Below, piece after piece: positions 1 through 6,905 of a stretch of 14,930 nt of DNA. The stretch is from contig CAZOYP010000061.1 in NCBI GenBank assembly GCA_964584125.1, forward strand, positions 1 through 14,930, read 5' to 3'. Numbering within the stretch: the stretch's first letter is position 1; each line of letters begins with the position of its first letter. The position numbers and the translations under genes are program-made. Origin of the DNA: Nitromaritima sp964584125. Its GTDB lineage: Bacteria; Nitrospinota; Nitrospinia; Nitrospinales; VA-1. The notes beneath the pieces were generated by a model that saw only the letters and a list, made by a program, of their open reading frames with translations, made no database searches and was not told the origin of the DNA.

Positions 1-2
1 AA

Positions 3-123
3 ACTCTGATTAGCTATGCTGTGCTCGAATCCGCTTGACGATGCAATTCGGCAGGGATCACTCATTCGATTGCGGCCGGTCTTAATGACTGCTTTAGTTG
101 CCTCTCTAGGATTTATACCAATG
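3..123 (+). pseudogene. Fragment of CzcA/CusA-type heavy-metal RND efflux pump
   Basis: Reading codons from base 34 gives LDDAIRQGS followed by LIRLRPVLMTALVASLGFIPM, ending near base 123. This is the very conserved 'RLRPVLMTALVASLGFxPM' block in the C-terminal half of HME-RND pumps (CzcA, CusA), inner-membrane proton-driven exporters of about 1,000 residues. A different frame (bases 3-32) gives TLISYAVLES, which resembles the residues that normally precede this block, so a frameshift near bases 27-34 is likely. Family homology stops at about base 123, where a minus-strand MORN gene begins. There is no start codon, and a stop (bases 133-135 area, TAG) follows soon after. The stretch looks richer in G+C than its surroundings. 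I read it as the remnant of a lost gene left by recombination; the rest may lie left of the window. An assembly chimera is the alternative. The motif itself is unmistakable; the extent is less sure. Confidence 0.75.
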
Positions 124-357
124 TCTTTCCAGTCCCTCCCGTAGTCCATTCTTGAAATATCTTTCACCCATTTTTTCACCAGTTTCATACCACTTAGTTC
201 CTAGTCCTTCTAATTTCCCATTCTTATAATGCGTTTCTTGCTTCAACTGTCCATCTTCCCAATACTCCTTCTTTACTTCTTCCTCACCATAGACAGAACC
301 ACTAAACAAAAACAGAAAAGTGAGTGCGAGTAAGGATGTAAGTGGTTTAGTTTTCAT
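106..357 (-). CDS. Small secreted MORN-repeat (YwqK-like) protein, probably C-terminally truncated
   Basis: An 83-aa product starting at MKTKPLTSLL (ATG at 357-355). A start five codons earlier (372) would put MYYYV in front of the signal peptide, so the inner Met is preferred. Residues 1-24 are a classic Sec signal peptide (basic start, LLALTFLFLF core, SGSVYG cleavage region). Two MORN_2-type repeats follow (WEDGQLKQETHYKNGKLEG and WYETGEKMGERYFKNGLREG). A third starts (RHWYKS) and is cut by a TAG. These repeats occur in the 'toxin-antitoxin YwqK family antitoxin' group, but the name says little about function and no toxin gene is adjacent. Proteins of this type usually carry several more repeats. 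The stop codon lies in RND-derived sequence (bases 106-123), so the C-terminus was probably lost by recombination. Product predicted periplasmic or outer-membrane associated. Confidence 0.7.
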   Translation of the reverse strand: MKTKPLTSLLALTFLFLFSGSVYGEEEVKKEYWEDGQLKQETHYKNGKLEGLGTKWYETGEKMGERYFKNGLREGLERHWYKS

Positions 358-393
358 AACGTAATAATACATTAAGCAATTAGAAAAATTTAA

Positions 394-407
394 CCCTAAT
401 GTTAGGG
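394..407. repeat. Inverted repeat CCCTAA-TG-TTAGGG
   Basis: Two perfect 6-bp arms around a 2-bp centre, 37-50 bases upstream of the MORN start codon on the minus strand. That is a plausible operator position for that gene. No known regulator is recognised, and chance occurrence is possible. Confidence 0.45.
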
Positions 408-621
408 GAAGAGAAGAGAGGTTTCAGAAATCCAGTTTTGGGAGAATTTGGCAGGCAGGTCTTTAAAAATAGCTATTTATATAGGTTTTTTTGGGGTAAA
501 AGCCCCATAAATACCCCCCCTAAACTCATTTCCCAACATTAAGTTTTTTTTAGAGATCGTGTTCATTCATGGGCACGGTCAATGTAGTTTTTGTAAGACT
601 AACATCGACCCGTGTTGTAGT

Positions 622-648
622 GGGGAGAGGGCTGAAAGGGAGGGAGGG
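622..648 (+). other. G-quadruplex-type G-tract motif
   Basis: Runs of three or more G at 622-625, 629-631, 638-640, 642-644 and 646-648, with loops of 3, 6, 1 and 1 bases. This meets the usual G3+N1-7 rule with one run to spare. It stands out in an AT-rich intergenic stretch. Whether it folds or matters is unknown. Confidence 0.6.
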
Positions 649-839
649 AGGAAGTCCATTGAAGAAAAAAAATACCTCTAATGAACTTCCGTGAAAATAA
701 TTGCTAATCGGAAAGTACAAAAGCAACGGTTATTGAGATTAGAAAAAAGGTAGCTAATATTAACTTCATTTTTTTTCCTTGAATTGGGTTTATGTGATTT
801 TAAAAACCTATCAAATAAATCAAAATATATCAATAGCTT

Positions 840-1133
840 ATGAAGATAAAAGCAACACTAAAAAAACTTAAGCGTGGTGACATTCTGAAAATTAACTGGA
901 TCGATGCAGGGGACTTTTCCGACGATGGATCAAGTTGGTTCTCTGAAGCTGACGCACAAAAAATATTTAAAGAAATCCCTGTGACCACGATTGCCGTGTA
1001 TTTTTCACACGGAAAAGAAAATTTATTTTTAGTCCGTGACACGGAAGAATCCGATATTAGTTTTCTTCATTATAATGGGGCGTGTGTGATCCCAATTGGG
1101 TGCATTCGTTCCGTGGTGAAACTTAGTGACTAA
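840..1133 (+). CDS. Hypothetical 97-aa protein next to a recombinase
   Basis: No signal peptide or membrane segment: a small soluble protein with a lysine-rich start (MKIKATLKKLKRGD). Visible features are WIDAGDF (residues about 20-26), a SSWFSEADA stretch (about 31-39) and CVIPIGCIRSVVKL at the C-terminus. The layout 'W-x-D-A ... W-S/F-S ... IP-x-G-x-I' reminds me of short phage- or plasmid-borne proteins of unknown function; that is an impression from memory, not a domain assignment. No good Shine-Dalgarno precedes the ATG, and no other in-frame Met is available. It ends at 1133 and the recombinase start is about 96 bases further on, so the two may be one transcript and one mobile unit. A minus-strand reading over the same bases is less convincing. 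Confidence 0.55.
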   Translation: MKIKATLKKLKRGDILKINWIDAGDFSDDGSSWFSEADAQKIFKEIPVTTIAVYFSHGKENLFLVRDTEESDISFLHYNGACVIPIGCIRSVVKLSD

Positions 1134-1229
1134 AAAATGAATTTGCACAGCATACATCAAAGGCGTATACAATTTTCCCGACAACGTTGGAGAGATGGTG
1201 AGGGTCGTTACCTTAAGGGGGCGACTGAT

Positions 1230-2389
1230 ATGAAAATACCTGATCTCTTTAGACCAAAGGGCAAGAAAGGCATCTTTTATGCGAACACAACTTATGATGG
1301 TATTAAGTTGAGTGATTGTTTACATACAAATGACGAAGTGCTTGCATACCGAAGACTTGTCCAAATATTAAATGATGTAGATGAAGGGAGGTATCAGATT
1401 GACAAGAAATCTTTTGACTGGTGTTTGGAACAATATAAGAAAAATATTGAACCCCACATGAGTCAGAATAATGTTGAAAAATGTAGGTCTATAATTAATT
1501 GTCATTTATTACCTGCATTCAAAGGTCTTAAACTTAGCGAAATATTAGAAGTTGATCCAGATACAAAGTTATCACCACTTCGCAGTTTCTTTTGGGATCG
1601 GAAGCACTATCCAGAGGGATCGGTTAGAAAAATTGCAACTACTACGGAGCGGGTTATTAAGCAAGCACACGAAGCATTTAAATTGATTGATGAATTTCCT
1701 AATCCCGATCCAACACTTCCTAATGATCTGCCTTGTAGTAGGTCGTTTTTTCAAAAGCAGTTTCTTACGGAAGCGGAGTTGCACGAAATAATCGGTTTGC
1801 TCAAAGATCGTTGGAAGGATTTAGCAATTCTTATGGCTTACTCAGGTTTGGATTTAACTGAAGCAATGAATCTAACATGGGATCATATTGATAGGAAAAA
1901 TAATATGCTTGTTCGTGAAAGAGATAAAATCCGTAATAACAAAAAGAAAAAGAAAGTTATTACCAGACGTATCCCAATCCGAGGTGAATTAGAAAAAATG
2001 TTAAGACGTAGATTTAAAAATCGTGAATTAAGGGACAATAAAATCTTTCATTTTGTTTCCGAAGGATGCTCTGATTCTCGTTTAAATGGGAAACCGATGA
2101 AAAGTGGGCAAATCGTATGTTCCAATGGGATTGGAAACACGCACAGGAAGAATCCTCAGTCGAATGGAATGTTAGAATTAAAGACCTGCGTCATTTCTTT
2201 GGTTCCACTATGCTTAACCGTGGAGTAGATTCATTGGAAATAGCCAACCAGATGGGGCATCAAGATCTTAATATGCTCAGGGAAAGGTATGGACACTATA
2301 CCGATGAAAAGCTCCATAATTCGTCCAAAATATGGGACTACAGCGAAGCAAAAAAGAGCCAGTTAAGAGCCAATTCTGAAAATTTGTAA
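1230..2389 (+). pseudogene. Tyrosine recombinase/integrase interrupted by a frameshift
   Basis: The first part reads from ATG 1230 (AAGGGGG about 9 bases upstream; an ATG at 1137 in the same frame lacks a binding site and adds atypical residues). It covers the N-terminal arm, the SAM-like core-binding domain and the start of the catalytic domain (YSGLDLTEAMNLTW near 1840-1880, ITRRIPI strand near 1960-1980). The continuation lies in the -1 frame: KWANRMFQWDWKHA, then IKDLRHFF (2177-2200), NQMGHQDL, and RYGHYTDE with the candidate catalytic Tyr at 2288-2290; it ends at 2389. The switch falls at or near the AAAA run 2100-2103, where one added base restores a single frame of about 386 residues, a normal length. 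The KxLR box is an accepted variant of HxxR. The first catalytic Arg, normally in 'GxR', is Asp (codon 1851-1853). As written no full-length enzyme is made. A homopolymer sequencing error is the main alternative to true decay. No tRNA or att repeats were seen. Confidence 0.8.
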
Positions 2390-2421
2390 ACAACTCTTTA
2401 TTAATCAATGATTTATGATCC

Positions 2422-2955
2422 TCACATCCCCAACTGTTGAGGGTAAGTTGCTTCGGCCCGTTTTGGTCCTTTCAGTGCAATTTTGTTATTTGCGGTGGAT
2501 AACTCAAATGTCCTGTCAACATGAAGGCGTTGATCCATATTCTCAAAATGTACGAAAATTGGCGCAGGTTCAATAGCTTTGTCAAGAACGGATGGGGTAA
2601 TGATGAAATCCTCGGAACTTAATACGTCCCGGTATTTTCTTTTCATATTCATTTTATAGGCTAAGTAACCTTGAATAGCTTCTGTCCCAGCGTAAGGATC
2701 TTTGTTGATTACTTTATATTTGTCTGGAATATATACATTGGCAAAATAATCAGGCCCCAAGGAGTGGTGAACAGTTGTTTTCATGGTAAGCAAATGTACA
2801 GATTGGCTTGCAGGTATCAACTTCATTTCAACAAAATATGAACGGTCATGAAAATTAAGATTCTCTAAAAAAACTATTCCATATAGGGCGCTAAACTTAA
2901 ATTGTATGAAAATTCCCAGAAAAACCCAGCCTACAACCTTTAAATATTTCTTCAT
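2422..2955 (-). CDS. Hypothetical signal-peptide or membrane-anchored protein, 177 aa
   Basis: I do not recognise this protein. Residues 1-26 (MKKYLKVVGWVFLGIFIQFKFSALYG) form a signal peptide or single N-terminal anchor; the rest is hydrophilic and probably periplasmic. Visible stretches include HLLTMKTTVHHSLGPDYF and PAPIFVHFENMDQRLHVDR, which read like beta-rich sequence, and a C-terminal GPKRAEATYPQQLGM. There are no cysteines, so no lipobox and no disulfides. It is transcribed away from ureD across a shared intergenic region of about 180 bases and converges with the broken recombinase. It could be cargo of the recombinase region or a neighbour of the urease operon; nothing in it points to urea metabolism. 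Only a weak GAAAG sits immediately before the ATG. Confidence 0.6.
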   Translation of the reverse strand: MKKYLKVVGWVFLGIFIQFKFSALYGIVFLENLNFHDRSYFVEMKLIPASQSVHLLTMKTTVHHSLGPDYFANVYIPDKYKVINKDPYAGTEAIQGYLAYKMNMKRKYRDVLSSEDFIITPSVLDKAIEPAPIFVHFENMDQRLHVDRTFELSTANNKIALKGPKRAEATYPQQLGM

Positions 2956-3134
2956 CTTTCAAAAGTTTCCATTTTTTTAATTTTTAGTTCATTTGCTGCA
3001 AATTGGCAGATTGGTTATGACGGCAAACAGTTGCGGTAAATTTTTAAACAAAAACACAATAGTTGTCTAATCAGTATAATAATATTATTGTACAAATATA
3101 CTCAAATTTCAACATCCATAAGGGCGTCCCACAT
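2956..3134. promoter_or_regulatory. Divergent intergenic region with candidate ureD promoter
   Basis: The region separates the minus-strand 177-aa gene from ureD. A candidate sigma-70 promoter for the urease operon is TTGTCT (3063-3068), 17 bases, then TATTGT (3086-3091). A perfect TATAAT at 3075-3080 has no matching -35 box. An imperfect dyad TGCAAATTGGCA lies at about 2997-3008. AAGGG at 3120-3124 precedes the chosen ureD ATG by 10 bases. I found no well-spaced sigma-54 site and no GTA-N8-TAC site, unlike upstream of urtA. Confidence 0.35.
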
Positions 3135-3989
3135 ATGACTGTATCCAGTTTGGAAGGGGTTGTTTTGAATACAGGTTGGAGAGCTAAACTTCATTTAAAG
3201 TTTGTTGAAGAAGATAATAAAACTGTATTAAAGAAACGGTCACATCAAGGACCCCTGCAGGTTCAGAAAGCATTTTATCCAGAGTCAAATGGAGCTTGTC
3301 ATGTCTATATGTTGCATCCGCCAGGGGGGATAGTCGGCGGAGATAATTTTGATATTAAAGTTGAGGTTGGGTCGGATGCAAAAGTCTTGATAACTACTCC
3401 CGCTGCAGGTAAGTTTTATCGAAGTGCCGGGGCCGAAGCGTATCAAAAACAGACTATTAAAGTTGCTGACCGTGGTGTTTTAGAATGGTTCCCATCTGAA
3501 AATATTTTTTTCCCCGCTGCTAAGGTAAAGCTTGAAACCAGGATTGATTTATCCTTACAAAGTCATTTTATTGGCTGGGATATACTTTGTTTTGGAAGGC
3601 CTTCTATAGGAGAGGTTTTTTCTGAAGGAACATTGACTCAGAAACTCGATATTTTTAGAAATGGATATCCGGTCCGAATAGACAGGCTTGTTATCAAAGA
3701 GAATAATTTTATTCTAGATGCAAAATGGGGGTTGGGTGGTAAACCGGTTATGGGTAGCTTATTTTGCTTTACTGAAAAAAAAGAACTTGTGGAATTGCTA
3801 CGAAATAATATTACCTCGTCAGATAAAAATGAATTATTTTCTATAACTTATGTGGATAATATTATTCTTTGCCGTTATCTGGGAAATAGTGTAGAACATG
3901 TGAAACGAAAATTTATAAATGTTTGGGAAATATTACGTGTGGCTTTGAGGGATCATAAGGCTGTTATTCCGCGTATATGGAGTACATGA
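3135..3989 (+). CDS. ureD: Urease accessory protein UreD (UreH)
   Basis: UreD is the scaffold that binds apo-urease and recruits UreF and UreG for nickel insertion in the cytoplasm. Family signatures are clear: WRAKLHLKF at the start, KKRSHQGPLQVQKAFYPE, HVYMLHPPGGIVGGD, LITTPAAGKFYRSAG, LEWFPSENIFF and GWDILCFGRPS. From ATG 3135 (MTVSSLEG) the protein has 284 residues, matching the usual 270-290. A TTG at 3063 would add 24 residues unlike the family and lacks a binding site, so it is not used. First gene of the ureDABCEFG operon. An 89-base gap separates it from ureA, wider than the later gaps, and it carries a tandem repeat. The product is typical with nothing missing. Confidence 0.95.
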   Translation: MTVSSLEGVVLNTGWRAKLHLKFVEEDNKTVLKKRSHQGPLQVQKAFYPESNGACHVYMLHPPGGIVGGDNFDIKVEVGSDAKVLITTPAAGKFYRSAGAEAYQKQTIKVADRGVLEWFPSENIFFPAAKVKLETRIDLSLQSHFIGWDILCFGRPSIGEVFSEGTLTQKLDIFRNGYPVRIDRLVIKENNFILDAKWGLGGKPVMGSLFCFTEKKELVELLRNNITSSDKNELFSITYVDNIILCRYLGNSVEHVKRKFINVWEILRVALRDHKAVIPRIWST

Positions 3990-4036
3990 ACCAAACTTTT
4001 TCTTTATAATTGTTTTATTGCATCGCAAAGCTTAAA

Positions 4037-4064
4037 TTTTGGTATACATATTTTGGTATACGTA
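4037..4064 (+). repeat. 14-bp tandem repeat just upstream of ureA
   Basis: Two adjacent copies of TTTTGGTATAC(A/G)TA differing at one base (4037-4050 and 4051-4064). Each contains the palindrome GTATAC and a TATACA/TATACG hexamer that could act as a -10 box; TTGCAT at 4018-4023 lies 19 bases before the first. The second copy ends just before the ureA ribosome binding site (AAAGGAAGG, 4067-4075). It may be an internal promoter, a regulator site or a slippage product; the sequence does not decide. Confidence 0.7.
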
Positions 4065-4078
4065 TTAAAGGAAGGAAA

Positions 4079-4381
4079 ATGGAACTCTCGCCTCGAGAAA
4101 AAGATAAGTTACTTATTTTTACAGCAGGTTTGTTGGCAGAAAGACGATTGGCAAGAGGAATCAAGTTGAATTATCCCGAAGCTGTGGCATATATATCGTC
4201 TGCAATTCTGGAAGGAGCTCGTGAAGGGAAAAGTGTTGCTGACCTTATGAGCCATGGAACACAATTACTTAAGAGAGATGATGTTATGGATGGTATTCCT
4301 GAAATGATCCATGAAGTCCAAGTAGAAGCAACATTTCCAGATGGGACAAAACTTGTCACGGTTCATAATCCAATAGTTTGA
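4079..4381 (+). CDS. ureA: Urease gamma subunit UreA
   Basis: The structural gamma subunit of urease, exactly 100 residues as in separate-subunit bacterial ureases. It starts MELSPREKDKLLIF and carries GLLAERRLARGIKLNYPEAVAYIS, EGAREGKSVADLM and the C-terminal FPDGTKLVTVHNPI. ATG 4079 is fixed by the strong AAAGGAAGG just upstream; an earlier in-frame start would prepend residues foreign to the family. It assembles with UreB and UreC into an (alpha-beta-gamma)3 enzyme. The ureB binding site overlaps its stop codon, so translation is likely coupled. Confidence 0.97.
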   Translation: MELSPREKDKLLIFTAGLLAERRLARGIKLNYPEAVAYISSAILEGAREGKSVADLMSHGTQLLKRDDVMDGIPEMIHEVQVEATFPDGTKLVTVHNPIV

Positions 4382-4392
4382 AGGAAAAAAAT

Positions 4393-4710
4393 ATGATTCC
4401 TGGAGAATATGAGATTCAAAAGGGCGAACTTACGTTAAATGAAGGGCGTGAAAAAGTTACTTTGTCCGTGGCAAACTTGGGGGACCGACCGGTTCAAGTT
4501 GGCTCGCACTATCATTTTTATGAGACCAATCCTGCCCTAGAGTTTGACCGCGATACGACTCGTGGTTTTAGGCTGAATATTCCTGCCGGAACGGCGGTAC
4601 GTTTTGAACCCGGGCAAACTCGAGAGGTGGAGTTAGTTGTCTACGCTGGTTCAAGAGAGGTTTATGGCTTTAACGCAAAGACTATGGGTCCCTTGGAGAA
4701 AAAATCATGA
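4393..4710 (+). CDS. ureB: Urease beta subunit UreB
   Basis: The structural beta subunit, 105 residues (family about 100-110). Signatures: MIPGEYEI at the start, NLGDRPVQVGSHYHFYETNPAL, AVRFEPGQTREVELV and GSREVYGFNAKTMG. The start at ATG 4393 follows GAAGGA at 4380-4385; an in-frame TTG at 4378 overlaps the end of ureA and is not needed. Its stop overlaps the ureC start by four bases (ATGA), typical of coupled subunit genes made in equal amounts. Confidence 0.97.
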   Translation: MIPGEYEIQKGELTLNEGREKVTLSVANLGDRPVQVGSHYHFYETNPALEFDRDTTRGFRLNIPAGTAVRFEPGQTREVELVVYAGSREVYGFNAKTMGPLEKKS

Positions 4711-6410
4711 GTACAATAGACCGCCGCGCTTATGCAGATATGTTTGGTCCTACATTAGGAGACCGCGTAAGGTTGGGTGATACAGAATTATGGATAGAAG
4801 TGGAAGAAGATAAAACGGTATATGGAGAAGAAGTAAAGTTTGGTGGAGGAAAAGTCATTCGAGATGGTATGGGGCAAAGTCAACGGGTTTCAAAAGATGC
4901 CGTTGATGTGGTTATTACCAATGCGTTAATTTTGGATCACTGGGGCATCGTTAAAGCGGATATTGGAATAAAAGAAGGGCGTATCGTTGGAGTTGGTAAG
5001 GCGGGCAACCCTGATATTCAATCCGGTGTGGACATTATCATTGCCCCATCGACAGAAGCTATTGCTGGTGAAGGATTGATTGCGACGGCCGGAGGTATTG
5101 ACGCACACATCCATTTTATTTGTCCCCAGCAAGTTGATGATGCCTTGATGTCTGGCATTACCACTATGATTGGCGGTGGGACAGGTCCCGCAGCTGGCAC
5201 GAATGCAACCACATGTACGCCCGGACCGTGGAATATTCAACGTATGTATCAGGCGGTTGAAGAGCTACCTATCAACTTTGGTTTTCTGGGTAAAGGGAAT
5301 GCTAGCTTGCCTATGGCCTTGGAAGAACAAGTTTGGGCCGGCGCTATGGGCTTGAAATTGCATGAAGACTGGGGGACGACGCCGGCTGCTATCGATAACT
5401 GTTTAAGTGTGGCTGAAAAATTTGATATTCAAGTGGCCATTCATACAGATACGCTCAATGAATCCGGTTTTGTAGAAAATACGATTGCTGCTTTTAAAAA
5501 TAGAACTATACATACCTATCATACCGAAGGTGCGGGTGGTGGGCATGCTCCAGATATTATTAAGGCTTGTGGGGAAGCGAATGTTTTACCTTCATCTACA
5601 AATCCTACTCGTCCTTATACAATCAACACGGTTGACGAGCATTTAGATATGTTGATGGTTTGCCATCATCTTGATTCAAAAATTCCTGAGGATGTTGCGT
5701 TTGCCGAATCTAGGATTAGAAGGGAAACCATTGCAGCAGAAGATATACTACACGACCTTGGAGCCTTCAGTATGATTGCATCGGATTCGCAGGCGATGGG
5801 TCGAATTGGAGAGGTGATTACCAGAACTTGGCAAACCGCTCACAAGATGAAAGTGCAGCGAGGCGCGCTGAAACCAGATCCAAAACACCATGATAATTTT
5901 CGAGCTAAACGGTATGTTGCAAAATATACGATCAATCCCGCAATATCTCACGGGGTTGCGCATGAAGTGGGTTCGATTGAACCGGGTAAGCTTGCCGATA
6001 TCGTACTTTGGAAACCAGCTTTTTTTGGAGCAAAGCCCGCGATGATGATCAAGGGAGGAATGATTGTGGCGGCACCAATGGGTGACCCCAATGCATCTAT
6101 CCCTACCCCGCAGCCGGTTCACTATCGACCGATGTTTGGTGCTTTAGGTGGTGCTCGTAGCGAAACCTGTGTGAGCTTTGTTTCCCAAGCTGCTTGCGAT
6201 GATGGTATTGGACATAAACTAAAGCTGAAAAAGAAGATTATTGGAGTAAAAAATACTCGTCAAGTCAGGAAAAAGGATTTGATACACAATGACTACCAGC
6301 CGAAAATAGAAGTTGATTCACAAACCTATGAAGTTCGCGCGGATGGGGAGTTGTTAACGTGCGAGCCTGCGGAAGTCTTACCTTTAGCGCAACGCTATTT
6401 TCTTTTTTAG
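4707..6410 (+). CDS. ureC: Urease alpha (catalytic) subunit UreC
   Basis: The catalytic subunit of nickel urease (EC 3.5.1.5), hydrolysing urea to ammonia and carbamate in the cytoplasm. It has 567 residues, the standard length. By direct count every active-site residue falls at the Klebsiella numbering: His134 and His136 (IDAHIHF), Lys217 that is carbamylated to bridge the two Ni ions and His219 (GLKLHEDWG), His246 (AIHTDTL), His272 (YHTEGAGGGH), the mobile-flap Cys319-His320 (MVCHH) and Asp360 (IASDSQ). The N-terminal RRAYADMFGPTLGDRVRLGDT and the C-terminal CEPAEVLPLAQRYFLF are also canonical. No insertion, truncation or frameshift was seen, so the gene should encode an active enzyme once loaded by UreD/E/F/G. 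The start overlaps ureB by four bases. Confidence 0.99.
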   Translation: MSTIDRRAYADMFGPTLGDRVRLGDTELWIEVEEDKTVYGEEVKFGGGKVIRDGMGQSQRVSKDAVDVVITNALILDHWGIVKADIGIKEGRIVGVGKAGNPDIQSGVDIIIAPSTEAIAGEGLIATAGGIDAHIHFICPQQVDDALMSGITTMIGGGTGPAAGTNATTCTPGPWNIQRMYQAVEELPINFGFLGKGNASLPMALEEQVWAGAMGLKLHEDWGTTPAAIDNCLSVAEKFDIQVAIHTDTLNESGFVENTIAAFKNRTIHTYHTEGAGGGHAPDIIKACGEANVLPSSTNPTRPYTINTVDEHLDMLMVCHHLDSKIPEDVAFAESRIRRETIAAEDILHDLGAFSMIASDSQAMGRIGEVITRTWQTAHKMKVQRGALKPDPKHHDNFRAKRYVAKYTINPAISHGVAHEVGSIEPGKLADIVLWKPAFFGAKPAMMIKGGMIVAAPMGDPNASIPTPQPVHYRPMFGALGGARSETCVSFVSQAACDDGIGHKLKLKKKIIGVKNTRQVRKKDLIHNDYQPKIEVDSQTYEVRADGELLTCEPAEVLPLAQRYFLF

Positions 6411-6449
6411 TTAAGGTTGCTTCTCGCATTGCTATTTTGGAAAAAAGCT

Positions 6450-6905
6450 ATGTTGGAAATTATAGAGCGTATAGAGAGTCACACTGGCACACCTACATCC
6501 TCTTTAACCCTGCCTTTTGATCAGCGACAAAAAAGCCGCCTAAGGGTTATGCTTGATAACGGAGATGAAGCTTCTATTATTTTGAATCGAGGCACTGTCC
6601 TACGCGATGGAGATATGTTGCGAAGTTCTTGCGGTAAGCTTATTGAGGTACGTGCAGCACTAGAAGCTGTTTCAATTGTTCGTGAATCTAATTGTCATTT
6701 GTTATCCCGTGCTTGTTATCACTTGGGAAACCGTCATGTGCCTTTGCAAATAGGGGATGAGTCTCTCTGTTACCTGCGTGACCATGTTTTGGATGATATG
6801 GTCCGTTCTTTTGGCTTGGTGGTTGGCCATCAAGAAGCTTCTTTTGAACCAGAACCTGGGGCCTACCATAAGGAAGGAAATCATCAGCATTCTCATGAAC
6901 ACTAA
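6450..6905 (+). CDS. ureE: Urease nickel metallochaperone UreE
   Basis: UreE delivers Ni2+ to the UreG/UreD/UreF assembly. It has 151 residues from ATG 6450 (MLEIIERIES); an in-frame TTG at 6417 would add 11 atypical residues. The YHLGNRH motif at residues 90-96 places the nickel-binding His at position 96, as in Klebsiella UreE. The C-terminus is His-rich (GAYHKEGNHQHSHEH, six His including 140, 145, 147, 149 and 151), the usual extra metal-storage tail though shorter than in some species. It follows ureC by 39 bases and overlaps ureF by 11 bases. Confidence 0.93.
   Translation: MLEIIERIESHTGTPTSSLTLPFDQRQKSRLRVMLDNGDEASIILNRGTVLRDGDMLRSSCGKLIEVRAALEAVSIVRESNCHLLSRACYHLGNRHVPLQIGDESLCYLRDHVLDDMVRSFGLVVGHQEASFEPEPGAYHKEGNHQHSHEH

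Larger units (their letters stand above)
358..839. other. Gene-poor stretch between the MORN gene and the 97-aa gene
   Basis: I see no convincing coding region here. The stretch has poly-T/poly-A tracts, a C7 run near 513-519, a short GGGG-N6-CCCC hairpin (493-506) with no U-tract after it, a weak dyad GATCGTG/CACGGTC (555-580), an inverted repeat at 394-407 and a G-rich tract at 622-648. The promoter of the minus-strand MORN gene must lie at its left end and that of the 97-aa gene at its right end, but neither shows a clear consensus. Confidence 0.6.

Noticed and set aside
493..506. GGGG-N6-CCCC hairpin as a terminator
   Set aside because: Only about 5 pairs and no T-run on the 3' side on either strand.
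830..1042. Minus-strand 70-aa reading frame over the 97-aa gene
   Set aside because: Composition is unconvincing, no binding site, and the plus-strand frame is more protein-like.
2096..2106. Programmed -1 frameshift in the recombinase
   Set aside because: The site is ATG AAA AGT in the zero frame; the slipped codon GAA pairs poorly and there is no X-XXY-YYZ heptamer or clear downstream structure. An indel in the A-run is simpler.
3022..3034. Possible sigma-54 promoter before ureD (CGGCAAACAGTTGCGG)
   Set aside because: GG and GC are separated by 9 bases instead of 10, and this spacing is critical for sigma-54.
373..3062. tRNA gene, attachment-site repeats or CRISPR array around the recombinase
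   Set aside because: I looked for a tRNA 3' end, long direct repeats flanking the recombinase and regularly spaced repeats; none was found by eye.
3090..3101. GTA-N6-TAC as an NtcA-type site before ureD
   Set aside because: Spacer is 6 instead of 8 bases.
4926..6122. Several long antisense and alternative frames inside ureC
   Set aside because: They are shadows of the conserved ureC coding sequence, with no family resemblance of their own.
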